A stretch of 64,000 nt of DNA from Salticus scenicus (lineage: Eukaryota > Arthropoda > Arachnida > Araneae > Salticidae): positions 112,511,259-112,575,258 of the forward strand of contig OZ005653.1 in assembly GCA_963930645.1 (NCBI GenBank), written 5' to 3'. This document shows, one piece after another, positions 21,871-31,914 of the stretch. The translations under genes and the position numbers were made by a program. The notes below the pieces were generated by a model that made no database searches, was not told the DNA's origin, and saw nothing but the letters and a program-made list of their open reading frames with translations. Numbering within the stretch: position 1 is the stretch's first letter; every line of letters starts with the position of its first letter.

Positions 21871-23441
21871 CACTCCTTCTGATATTTATAGGGACACTTT
21901 ATGTTTTGAAATAATTAATGTAAAAATAATTGTGAACAAGATTATTCTAAGTGCACTTAATATATCTAGTATTCTAAAAACCAAAACTGCTATAATTTTT
22001 TTAATATGAAACAAGATTAATAAAAAATAATGCAAAATATTTTTTTCTCCACGTTTTTAGATGTTCAAAAATATAGGGAAAATCAAGATTTTTTTTGTTT
22101 TATTTAACGTACTAGCGGATAAATTACAGTTGACATGCAAATCTTAATTACTAGGCTAGATTAATTCATATATAAGCCTTCAATTTTTCTTGGACGGACA
22201 TTACTGATAATTCCTTGAAAAAAAAGAACGTTCATGTAGTGAAGTGCATGAAATGTATTTTTTAAGTGGAAGGATAATTTCAATACGCCGAATTTCTAAT
22301 GAAATTCGAAGAACTAAAATTGCTGAAGGAAATCTGATCAAACGTTGAACTGCTGGTTCGACAGGAGAGAGATCTGATGCAAAATCAGTGTTGTTTTACA
22401 GAGATCGAAGACTCATAATTCCTCTTACTGTTTTAATCATAATAATTGCTGCTGAATTTCCTCGTAATTTTTAACGAAAGGTTGGAGTCCACACTTATGC
22501 ATGTTTAAAATAATTAATAATATGTTAAAATGATTAAAAAACCTGTAACAATCAATAAGCATTTAATGGGGGAAAGAACGTCTGTGTTAAAGTTGAATAA
22601 AGACAATGATGGTAAAATGTTGCATTTTCGGATAAAAAACATTTTATTCTTGATTAACCAAACGGTTTTAACAGTTACTGGCACGATCTGAAGATAGCGA
22701 AAGACAGAGCAGATTTTTTAAAGGCAGATATGAATCGGGCATTTTAAAGGGGGATCTATGGTGCTCTGGGGAGCTGTTTCTACTGAAGGCAGAATGAATT
22801 TAGTAATTTTTTTCAATTATTATGAACATCGAGAGAATATCCGCAAATTTTAAACGTGGAATTCTCTGATTTTTGTTAGATTTTGGGGGTTAATATATTT
22901 TTCAACAAGACTTACATTTTTGCTCTACTTCTAGAGCAATAGGAAATAGTTTGAAAAAAGAAACTTCTGTATTATTGCCTTTCGCGTGGCCTAAAAGTTG
23001 AAAAAATCCTTAACTTATCATATTAGAAATGTGAATGCAAGTGGAAAACAATTTTAAATAGTTTAAATGTATTCAGAATATCATCAATGCTGTATGAAAT
23101 GGCATTGAAACTGAACATAAAAAAAAAAAGATGTATATATAAATATACCAGAGGAAAGTCTGACTGTTTCACTCTAAAAAGAGACCCCATAAAATATTAA
23201 TTTAAAGAAAAACTGAAAAAAAAAATATTAAGATTCGAGCTGTCCTTATAATTGTGAACACCTGAAAAATCATCTTTTTGAGCGTATTTAAAGTTTTTTA
23301 AGATAGAAAAACGATAAAACCTTTTAAATATAGTCTATTAATGAAATTCAAATTAATAAAAAATATATTTGTTTAAATAATAGTGTTCAGTGTTTAGTAA
23401 ATATAGAAAAACGGGTGTCCTTATAATTATGAGAAGGAGTG
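21871..23441 (+). mobile_element. Degenerate Tc1-like DNA transposon
   Basis: TA-flanked ends at 21869-21870 and 23442-23443. The left end is CACTCCTTCTGATATTTATA then GGGACAC. The right end in reverse complement is CACTCCTTCTCATAATTATA then AGGACACC. Between them lies a decayed plus-strand transposase. The length of ~1.57 kb fits a Tc1-like element with small insertions. It is clearly older than the element at 18853-20278. Confidence 0.85.
22290..23095 (+). pseudogene. Tc1-like transposase relic
   Basis: Scattered across frames on the plus strand are a TAGSTGER-like linker region (~22350), MVLWGAVSTEG (22757-22790), which matches the Tc1 V-M-V-W-G block, FQQD (~22900-22911), which is the second catalytic aspartate block, then SRAIGNSLKKE and LLPFAWP, the region before the S-P-D-L-(N/S)-P-I-E motif. 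The final acidic motif is destroyed. Several stops and frameshifts interrupt it, so no product is expected. Confidence 0.8.
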
Positions 23442-23550
23442 TATACGCATGAATACATGCATACATGACAGTGAAAACAGCAAAAATCAACTAAGGGAAT
23501 TTCAAGCATTAGATGTACCAAAATCCTAAAATCGAATGTTTGTCATAGCT

Positions 23551-23591
23551 ACAAAAACGGGTGTCCTTATAATTATGAGAATCAGTGTATT
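23551..23591 (+). repeat. Extra copy of the Tc1-like right terminal repeat
   Basis: ACAAAAACGGGTGTCCTTAT followed by AATTATGAGAATCAGTGTA repeats the right end at 23410-23443 in the same orientation about 140 bases downstream. No matching left end was seen. It may be the remnant of a second insertion or a local duplication. Confidence 0.75.
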
Positions 23592-23769
23592 TCTGATATT
23601 GAAGAAATGCGAGACTTTACTTGAGACGATAAATTCAGCTTCTTCAAAACCTAGCAGTCACCATATAATACAGGATTTATCAACTTGCATGGAACTATGT
23701 GTAAGAGAAGTTCTTACCACTTTTGTGCGTTCACATCAGCATGCTTGGATTTTAATATAATAATACTTC

Positions 23770-24240
23770 ACTGCTAAATAATGTACAAGAATTACACATA
23801 TAAAAGAAAAAAAAAATTAGTGACGCGTATTGGATCTTAAATATTAATAAAATCAATATATAGACGATTTTATCCTTGAAATTTATTCATCTAAGTTTCT
23901 TACCTTTTAGTGTTGCTATTTGTTTCATAGATAAATATGTATATAAGACTTTTTTCCAAAATATGCCACTTCTTTTAACTTATGAGGTAAAGTCTTCTAA
24001 AATATGTAAATAGAATTATTAACTATTGTAATGGATACTCAACACATTATATCTTTTTCTGCGTCGCCATGTACTTATATATGCATACATAATTTAATAT
24101 ATACTTTTTTTTCAATATCTACATTTGTTCAGTTCATATTTAAATTACTCTCTACCATTTCTTTTTCCTATTTCAAAAATACCTCATTTTATTTAAGGTA
24201 TATTATAAAATAATTTTTATAAAAAAAAAAAAAAAATCTT
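23770..24240. other. AT-rich DNA, no gene recognised
   Basis: Ends in an A-run at 24220-24236 immediately before the LTR-like block. Confidence 0.5.
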
Positions 24241-24283
24241 AGATAATGTTTATGAAAGCTATTTCTGAGAAAGATATTAAAGT

Positions 24284-24976
24284 TGTGAGGTCGAGCTATG
24301 GACCGTCACTAAAAGTTGGGACGGTTAGATTATTTCGTCGCCAGGGACTCGGCGAAAGTCTTGGTCGAGATTGTTTTATGTCAGCATTGTGCAGCAGTAA
24401 AATAATTAGGATCTCGGTGTTAGATGAGTAGAAGAGATGTTAAAAGGTTTTGATTGAAATGAAATGAAAGGGAGTTGTTGAATGGAGTATAAAAGGAAGG
24501 ATAGTGAATTGCTAGATATAGATATAGGATGTGATGTAGTGGAATGGTGATGAAGGGGTAGCTGAGTAGTGTGGAGTTAAGAGAAATATTGATGGTGATA
24601 GTTTAGTGCGAATGATAGTAGAGAGGTGTAGTTTTGTGGAGTAAAGAAATAAAAGAGCCTGTCGTGTTCGGGAATCCGCTCGACGCTCTAAAGTGAGAAA
24701 AGTGATAAGTAGCCGTGAGCAGTCGTCAAAAGGATAAGCGTGGGTGAGATAAAGCAACTTCCTATTTTATGTCTTGTTAAAGTTATTTCCTGAGGTCTTT
24801 TATTTAAATTACGTTAGCTCAACGTCCTCCTTAATTTTGAATGCTAAATAAACTTTGTTTATTTGTTAACTTTCTCTCGAGCTTTCATCATTACGTATTT
24901 CAGTTAATCTAAGTTTATATTTAAGATCTAGTAAAATCTACACTAGAGAATCATGGCCCACTCTGATTCTCTACAG
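24284..24976 (+). promoter_or_regulatory. LTR-like or promoter-like leader of the Gag-like ORF
   Basis: Composition changes sharply here, with a strand rich in G and A. A TATA box (TATAAAA, 24488-24494) lies about 460 bases before the Gag-like ATG. AATAAA signals occur at 24648-24653 and 24847-24852, as in the U3-R-U5 layout of a retroelement LTR. TGGCGCCCAA at 24977-24986 equals the first ten bases of a tRNA-Lys primer-binding site, preceded by CTACAG, so an LTR boundary near 24975 is possible. Against this, no second LTR copy exists in the window, the primer-site match stops after ten bases, and the ATG at 24953 lies upstream of it. The 5' limit is a guess. Confidence 0.4.
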
Positions 24977-25537
24977 TGGCGCCCAAACGAGTTCGACACC
25001 CCCCCCCCCGCTCGAGTCTATTTTACCGGCTCAAATAATGTACTTGAATTTTTTGATGAACTTGAGCGATATTTTCATGTATGTCATATTGATATTTCTG
25101 ATCGTTTTAAATGGTTAAAAAACTCCTTAAAAGGAGAACCTAAAATGTGGCTTGACCTAATTGCCTGTCATTCTTTGGGTCAAAATCCCACCTATGAAGA
25201 GTTAAAAATCAAAATTATAAACACCTTTTCCTTAAGTGCCGATAGAGCAAGATCAAGGCAGGAACTCTATACGCAGAAAATGTCTGTATTTGATAAACCG
25301 ACAACCTTTTTCCTGCGTAAGCTCGATTTAATTCAACAACTCGATCTAAATTTATCCTTTTTTGAAATATTTGATATTATAAATCCGCTGGTCACTCTGC
25401 CAATTCGAGATTACCTCGAGTTAAAGCCAACCGCATCTGTTGATACTCTTTTTCAAATTCTCGATAAATATCAAGCACGTCACGCTATTAAACAGGCGGA
25501 TAAGTCTAATCGCTGGCAAGAACCCGTCAATGTTTAA
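24953..25537 (+). CDS. Gag capsid-like protein of an LTR retroelement (194 codons, then in-frame TAA)
   Basis: The best coding signal in the window. After a short N-terminal segment (residues 1-22, with a run of 11 C encoding Pro-rich TPPP) the protein has a retrotransposon-Gag layout. It runs YFTGSNNVLEFFDELERYF (23-41), then DRFKWLKNSLKGEPKMWLDL (50-69), with the conserved W and the L-x-G-x-x-x-x-W spacing of Ty3/Gypsy capsids. Next is a linker with YEELKIKIINTFS (81-93), then RSRQELYTQKM (100-110), FFLRKLDLIQQLD (119-131), LVTLPIRDYLELKP (146-159) and a final helix TLFQILDKYQARH (165-177). Codon use is ordinary and substitutions look constrained. The TAA at 25535-25537 is the only stop before 26866, and the frame stays open beyond it. 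No nucleocapsid CCHC knuckle, protease or RT follows. It could be a truncated Ty3/Gypsy-type element or a Gag-derived host gene. Confidence 0.75.
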   Translation: MAHSDSLQWRPNEFDTPPPARVYFTGSNNVLEFFDELERYFHVCHIDISDRFKWLKNSLKGEPKMWLDLIACHSLGQNPTYEELKIKIINTFSLSADRARSRQELYTQKMSVFDKPTTFFLRKLDLIQQLDLNLSFFEIFDIINPLVTLPIRDYLELKPTASVDTLFQILDKYQARHAIKQADKSNRWQEPVNV

Positions 25538-26866
25538 AACGAACAGCGAGAAAATTTCGCCCCCCCTCAAAATGTTAATTTCAATCATCCGCAACAAGCT
25601 AACTTTTCACAAGCAAGACCCAGTGACTTAAATCAATCTGAAAATGTTGCACAGGATCCAATGAAATCTAATAATACCAAAGTACAATCTATATGTTTAA
25701 ATTATCTTTCTATTTCTTCAGTCAACTTGCAGCATTTAAATTCTTCTCAATGCGTTTGCAATCCAAACTCTCAGTTTCCTTCAAATTTAGAAAAGAATGA
25801 AAGTTTATTAAATGTAGCGGCTAATCCTTTCGTCAATAAATCACATTTATGTTTTCAAACTGTTAAGTCAAGAGACCTTTCTAGTAATTTACATGCACCT
25901 CATAATAAATTACAGTTTAATTCTCAAACTATCAAGTCGGCAGATTCTGCTATTTTTATTGATAAATCTCATGCAAATGCTAAACCGGTCGATTCCGGAA
26001 ATTTCTCTCATGACACAGGAACAATAGTCGCAGAAAATGTTAACATTAATGTTGGTACTCAACCTTTAGCAAATGAGTTAAATTTGTGTTTTACAACTGG
26101 TCAGCATCCAGATTTAATTATTAGTCAAAATGAAAATGTTGTGGTACAAGTAACAGAAAATAGCGGTTTAAACAACGATGCTTCTCATAAGCGAGTAGCT
26201 AATTTACATAAAAATGTAGGGAATAAAAGTAAATTAAAACATTTCTACGTTAACGAATTAAATTTATATTCCACAACTGTCAAGTTGACAGAGTCACGTA
26301 TTTTGGCTGAAAATCCTGTAAATGATATATTAAGTGACGCTGCTTCTAAAACCTTCTTTACAAAGTTAAAAGTAAATGATGTGATTTCCATTACTTCTTT
26401 GAACTGTTTTCAAGCTCGTAAGCCCTCCAAGACCTCAACACTCATGAGCAGAGAGCGAGCGGAATCGTCCTCTGATGCTGCGGACAGCGACAGCGTGCCG
26501 GGTTCGATCGCAGCCCAGGAGTGTGACCTCGCAACGCCTGACCCCCTGCTGCAAGCCTCCAGCCCTGCGATTTCTGCGGACAGTGTAATGACCAGCAGGA
26601 CTCTCATGTTTAATGCTAATTTTCTTACAGCGGAAACCCTGGTTGAGGTTGTATCGTTTCTTATTTTACTTTTTCTCAAGTATTTGTTTATCAGAGCTGT
26701 ACCAAAATGTAAGACATGCGTTGAAGCCTTTCGGACTTCTTATTTTTGTATGAAAGAGCAGGACTTTCTAAAAAGAAAAACTGTAAAATTTAAATTAGTA
26801 CATGAACTTTCATTTCGAAAATCATGTTTCTGCTTCAAATGTCAACATTTTAGTTCTCTCTCTTAA
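25538..26866 (+). CDS. Long ORF in frame with the Gag-like protein, unassigned
   Basis: Open for 442 codons in the same frame after the TAA. The first Met is at 25661, giving 401 residues if initiated there. I recognise no family. Visible features, numbered from that Met, are: an Asn/Ser-rich region with about four degenerate repeats around 52-73, 79-96, 136-155 and 186-203 (VNKSHLCFQTVKSRDL, HNKLQFNSQTIKSADS, ANELNLCFTTGQHPDL, VNELNLYSTTVKLTES); an acidic Ser/Asp-rich stretch at 253-310 encoded by unusually GC-rich DNA (26410-26610); a strongly hydrophobic segment at about 325-346 (VEVVSFLILLFLKYLFI) that could span a membrane; then a Cys-rich basic tail with CKTC and CFCFKC. No RT, protease, integrase or CCHC knuckle is visible. 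It could be the accessory part of a non-autonomous retroelement or a domesticated gene. Confidence 0.5.
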   Translation, partial: NEQRENFAPPQNVNFNHPQQANFSQARPSDLNQSENVAQDPMKSNNTKVQSICLNYLSISSVNLQHLNSSQCVCNPNSQFPSNLEKNESLLNVAANPFVNKSHLCFQTVKSRDLSSNLHAPHNKLQFNSQTIKSADSAIFIDKSHANAKPVDSGNFSHDTGTIVAENVNINVGTQPLANELNLCFTTGQHPDLIISQNENVVVQVTENSGLNNDASHKRVANLHKNVGNKSKLKHFYVNELNLYSTTVKLTESRILAENPVNDILSDAASKTFFTKLKVNDVISITSLNCFQARKPSKTSTLMSRERAESSSDAADSDSVPGSIAAQECDLATPDPLLQASSPAISADSVMTSRTLMFNANFLTAETLVEVVSFLILLFLKYLFIRAVPKCKTCVEAFRTSYFCMKEQDFLKRKTVKFKLVHELSFRKSCFCFKCQHFSSLS

Positions 26867-26869
26867 TAT

Positions 26870-27415
26870 ATTTTATGTATGTATTAAGTTCTTTTACCTT
26901 GTAGCCATCACCTGCAGAAAACTGGTAATATAAACTGCTTTTCTAACCTTTGTAAATACCCCTTCCCCCCCTTTTTCGCATTTTACATTAAAAAAAATAT
27001 TTTGGCGATAAGTATATTTTTATGTTTGTATAATATTTTTGAACATTATTCATTAGATTTTAATCATCATTCGCATTTTTCACCTTTTACAAGCAATATT
27101 TTACATTAATTGATTTTTATATATTTTGTTTTTAATAGCATCTTTAGAACTATTAGTACAAAAACAATCCGCTAAATTACTCATACAGCCATATATATAT
27201 AATTTGCAGCTAGAAATATAAGTCAGGAACGGAAAAAAATATTTATGTCAGTTCCACTATAATAAATAAATTATTTCACTATTAAAAGAAAAAGATGACT
27301 TATATTTTAAAAAATTAAAGGAAACTGTAAGTTCTATTAACTTTTTAGACAGTAAAACCTGTTTCAGGATGCATGGAAATTTGCATATAGAATAAAATGC
27401 AATGTGGCTGAAAAA
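26870..27415. other. AT-rich DNA after the Gag-like locus; no second LTR seen
   Basis: I compared this by eye with 24284-24976 for a 3' LTR and found no match. A CCCCTTCCCCCCC run lies at 26960-26971. Nothing else bounded. Confidence 0.55.
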
Positions 27416-27418
<3 letters not shown>

Positions 27419-27461
<43 letters not shown>

Positions 27462-27463
27462 TA
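27419..27463. repeat. Poly(T)/(GT)n tract
   Basis: About 29 T followed by GTGTGTGT. A possible reverse-strand retroposon tail, but no body was recognised beside it. Confidence 0.85.
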
Positions 27464-27479
27464 AGGGACCACTCATATT

Positions 27480-30270
27480 TGGCTGTTATATATGCCAGAC
27501 CGAGTCTCTATCATTCTGTAGTACCGAGATGACAAAATAAGTAGTTCGCTTATCGATCCAGTCTTCTTCAATGGGAATTCAAGTAAACTAAACATCCTCA
27601 GTTAAAGGTAAAAACTGATTTTTATACCTTCTTAAATGACCTTCTGAATAGTGAATATTCGATTCTTTATTTATTATTAACACACAAATGTGCGAACAGA
27701 TTCCAGAAACATTAAGAAATTCGATTACATTAGTAAAAATTAAATAATTATATTAACAGTAGAAATAAACCATGCATAAATATTCCGGCCCGTAATTCAT
27801 CATGAATAGTTTGAAATATATATATATATATATATAATGACGTTCGTAGTTTTTTAATGCTTTAATTTTGACAGAAAAATTGGATTAATAAACAGCTAAA
27901 TTTTTGCTATTTCATTCTACTTCACAGAGTTTATTTACAATGGTACGACAATCAATATAGAAAACCATAACATATCTCAATCATTTTATATGTCCATTAC
28001 ATGTATTGTTACATTTTTTTTTTTTTTTTTTTTTTTATTTAATGCAACGATTTTATCTTTGCGCACATATGTGATAAGTGTTTAAAATAATATTATCTCT
28101 TTTTGTAAGAGGAAACTATGATGCATGTCTGCTTTGGATTTCAAAATACGAAACGGGCTTTGATGATTACAATATTTATTGTTTTTAATATTAAAACCAT
28201 GAATCGGTGAATGGCAATTTCTTAAATCTAGCCACTCTGAACAATAGAAGAAAGTTTCTGTGAACTATTATTCAATTCAAATTTCTTTAAAATATAATTT
28301 TTTTTTTAAATTATATGAAAAAAAAAAACGTTTGAATCTGATATACCTTACATTACTGTGTATCTACATTTCGAAGTGACTACGATATTTCGCAGTAAGT
28401 TGTACATGCACATAGACACATATAATTATATTCTTTAGCATATTACAGCAAAATATAAGAATAAAATTAACACTGATTGTTATAATCTTTTGTTAAAATA
28501 TAGCAAAATTTGTTAATCGTTCAATATTCAATTGTTAATTAGTCACGCATTTACCATATTATTAAAAACATGTTAACATCGAAAAGAAAAGCACAAAATT
28601 CCGCTGAACTCCTTACATAATGAAAAAATGTTGAATTTAATAATTTACAATATTTAAAATTTCGTTTTGACTCTGCAACATAAATTATTTTAGCACTATA
28701 AATTATTTCTGAGTTTAACTTCAATGTATCTTGAACCAATATTTAAAAATATATAAAAAAATGAAATGGCATAATAGTCACTAACAATAGATTTTATACA
28801 AAAGAAGAAAGTAATTAAAATACAATAAAATTTTGAATTTTGGTGTCATATGATTTTTCACAAACTTAATAATCTGTATTTATTTATTTATTTATTACAT
28901 TATTTATTTTTCATTAAACTAGTCTCAAATGTATTCAAAAGAATTTAATAAAATTTCTAATACAAACAACATACTTTACAAATGAGGAATGCAAAAGCTG
29001 CCTTTCATCATATATCAGTAAAAAAATGAATGTCTTAACCAAATATCACAATTTATCTTCAAATATATTTATGAAATGTCGATGACATCTGACATTCTAC
29101 TGAGTATCAAAATTAAATATTTATTTTTATCACATTAAATAGAATACTCAATTTTTTTCTTTGATTTAAAACATTTATGCTAGCTTAAAACAACTGGAAC
29201 GTCATGCTTAATATTAAAGTGAGTTTACAAGAGCGTTTTAAATGCATGAAAAATCTAGTTTGACATTTTTAGAAAAGAAAAATTAATTTTTGAAGTGTAA
29301 TTTTCTACGAACTATTTATATAAATCTATATAAGTTATAAAATATGTTTCATTTCAAATGCCAAATTGCTTTATAGTTTAATCTTAAAAATTAATTTTAA
29401 AAGTTTAAAAAATATAAGCCTCATCATCCCTGTTATTTTAAATGAATTATAAATTTCTATCTAAATTTATACATTTCTCTTTATTCCTAAATTTTCGTTT
29501 TGCCACATTAAAATATATTTAATCAATTATTTTTAGAAATATAAATCTCTCTTTTTTTTCTGTATTTATTTATGAGCCTCAAAACCATGCGTAATTATAG
29601 TTTGCTACAAATTAATAATTTTTTAAGCACTTCAAAAAAATAATACAAAGTACTTTTTTCAAATAACTCATCTGTAAAACAAACCCGTGGTATGACAACA
29701 CATGTGAATATTTTATTTTATTTATTTATTTATTTATTTATTTTAGAAAGGAGTTTGTAGACGAATAAATATTTATCTTTAGCATGCAAAAAAATTCTGA
29801 TATTTTGTTAACATTTGGAGTTAAGATTGCAGTTTCTTACTACTTGTTCCTTCTTGTAAATAAAAGCCCCACATATTTATAGTGATACGTAGGAGTTTCA
29901 CGTTTCCAATCAAATCATTGCTGTGGAATAACATCATTTTCTAAGACGATAGTACTACTTAATTTAGAATATTTTGTAAAGGTGAAGCCAATGTAAACGT
30001 TATAAAAATTATTTTGATTTTTATTATACTAATACACTGTGTAGCTTTGACATATTTGCAGTTAAATGTTTTTTAATCGCGTGCATAAATATTTGACAGA
30101 AGCGTAACATTAGAGCATTTTTTTTTTTTTAAATCATTTCATTGATTTTTAACTTTGGTTAGTTACTTCTACCAAGGAAGAATCTGTACATTGTATGTAA
30201 CCTGCATATCTAACTTGAAGTTCCTATTTCCATTATTACTAAAAATTTATTATTAAAAAATATATATCAA
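27480..30270. other. AT-rich DNA, no gene recognised
   Basis: A moderately complex patch lies at 27465-27610. (TA)n lies at 27818-27837, poly(T) at 28014-28036 and ATTT repeats near 28879 and 29714. No domain, RNA gene or bounded repeat was recognised. Confidence 0.55.
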
Positions 30271-30273
30271 TTA

Positions 30274-30577
30274 CATTTGGTTTAGTGTAGTCTACAAATG
30301 TTAAACTCTACTTACCTGTAATATCCCTCATAGACGTAATTTAACTGAATTATCTTGGGTAAACCTGTGCACGGAACCATTTACTTCATCTCAACGAAAA
30401 GTTTAGTGTAGCATTCCTATGTGATACACATTTAGAATATCAAGTTTGAAGTTTCACAGACACACCGCTAAAAGCATGATTTTTGGATTCAGGGTACCTT
30501 AGAACATGCAAATATAATAAAAACTCACTTTCGAAAATTTGACCCAAAAACAGAACTTTCTCTACCTTATGGGTAAA
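30274..30577 (-). repeat. R380 dispersed repeat, copy 1
   Basis: Reverse-complement match to 58514-58885. Shared blocks, read on plus here, are CATTTGGTTTAGTGTAG, GCATGATTTTTGGATTCAGG, TTTCGAAAATTTGACCC and CTTTCTCTACCTTATGGGTA. Non-coding; class unknown. Confidence 0.75.
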
Positions 30578-30915
30578 ATAAAATAAAAAAAATCATTGTT
30601 AAAATAATAATAATAAAAAAATAATCATAATAACCATAATAATAGACATCCTTACACTGTTTAAATACTGAAAATAGCTTGTGGATTTGCTTTGTATCTA
30701 AATTAAAAACTTACTATGTATGACAATACACTCTTTACGCCACTGAATTTAAATAAAATAAATGATGATCAATAACGATTGTTCCATTGTAATCCGGTAT
30801 ACCAACGAACATCTCAAAAAATTACAAAATATGTAATACTATGGAATATATGCATTGTTATTATAAGAAATAATATTTATTTTTCAATGTGATACAAATT
30901 CGTTTTCTGTATTAT

Positions 30916-30919
<4 letters not shown>

Positions 30920-30959
<40 letters not shown>
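30920..30959. repeat. (TA)n microsatellite
   Basis: About 20 perfect AT dinucleotides. Confidence 0.95.
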
Positions 30960-30966
<7 letters not shown>

Positions 30967-31516
30967 TGTTATTTACAATTATTAATTCATGTTATTTATT
31001 TTTATTTTTATTTTTTCAACTTCAAATTTAAAAATACTTTATTTAAAGAAAACCCTTCAATGTCATTTGTTTTAAAAATGAGATAATAAAGATATCTTCC
31101 AAAAGATGAATCATATAATTAAAGAAAAATATAAATTCTGCCCTTATTTATTATCATTTATAAAATTACCCATTAAAGGTTACTCCAAATAGGAATTTTT
31201 TGTCCTCATTGCACAAAAGAAATAAATATATTTTTCTTTGTATTATTACCATCATTATTTTCCTCATGACATATTGAGGTAAATCGACTAGAAAATGTTT
31301 AAGCTACTTTATTCTTACTCATAAAAAAATAAAAATACATTTTTGAGGAATAAAAAAAGCATTCAATGGATTATGAAAGAGAAGAAATACCTCATATTTA
31401 TTTATATTTGTTTTGATGATTTAGAGTAATACAGCTTTGCAGTGTATACCAGTAAAAAAAAAAAACTTTTATATTTAAATGGATATTGAGAAAGAAACAC
31501 TAATATTTGAAATCAT
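30960..31516. other. AT-rich DNA, no gene recognised
   Basis: Nothing recognisable. Confidence 0.55.
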
Positions 31517-31911
31517 GCTGTTGTTGGTGTTGCTTATGGCACTCCAAAATTTCGATCATCGATAGTGAGACCATCAGGATTTAAAGTGGTGGAGAAGCGC
31601 CATCCGTTTTAGAGGAGCACCACAACTGGTGGAAGAACTAGTTAGCTCTAGAAACTGGCTAAATTGGGTAGAAACGACAAAGAAGTGCTAGAATTTTGAT
31701 CCAGATCAGGGCTGAGTAAATCCAATGATCCAGTACGCTCAGAAGTGTAATTTTGACGGAAAATTGGATGAATCATCAGCTGCGACAGATTTAGCGTACA
31801 CCAGTTGCCATTAGCGTGCAAGAAAGTCTTTGGACAGCTCGAGGATCGAACCCGCAGTCTTTCAGTTAAAAGCTCGCTGGTCTTTCCGGCCAGGCGGCCG
31901 CTCTCGCATTT
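31517..31911 (-). mobile_element. tRNA-derived SINE
   Basis: On the minus strand the head reads GAGAGCGGCCGCCTGGCCGG, followed by GCGGGTTCGATCCTCGAGCT, whose GGTTCGATCC (plus 31843-31852) is a good RNA polymerase III B box. A-box-like sequence GCCTGGCCGG lies upstream at usual tRNA spacing. The body contains CGCTAATGGCAACTGGTGTA, also present in variant form in the SINEs at 54684 and 55108. The 3' end is an (AAC)-rich tail (CAACACCAACAACAGC, plus 31519-31535). GC content is far above the flanks. Confidence 0.8.
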
Positions 31912-31914
31912 AAA

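Noticed and set aside
26410..26679. 89-codon minus frame opposite the GC-rich block
   Set aside because: Shadow of the plus-strand frame in GC-rich DNA with few stops.
24953..26866. Intact retrovirus or complete LTR retrotransposon
   Set aside because: No protease, RT, RNase H, integrase or second LTR could be found in the window.
31830..31911. Possible functional tRNA gene on the minus strand
   Set aside because: A B box is present, but the sequence does not fold into a full cloverleaf by eye, and a SINE body and tail follow directly.
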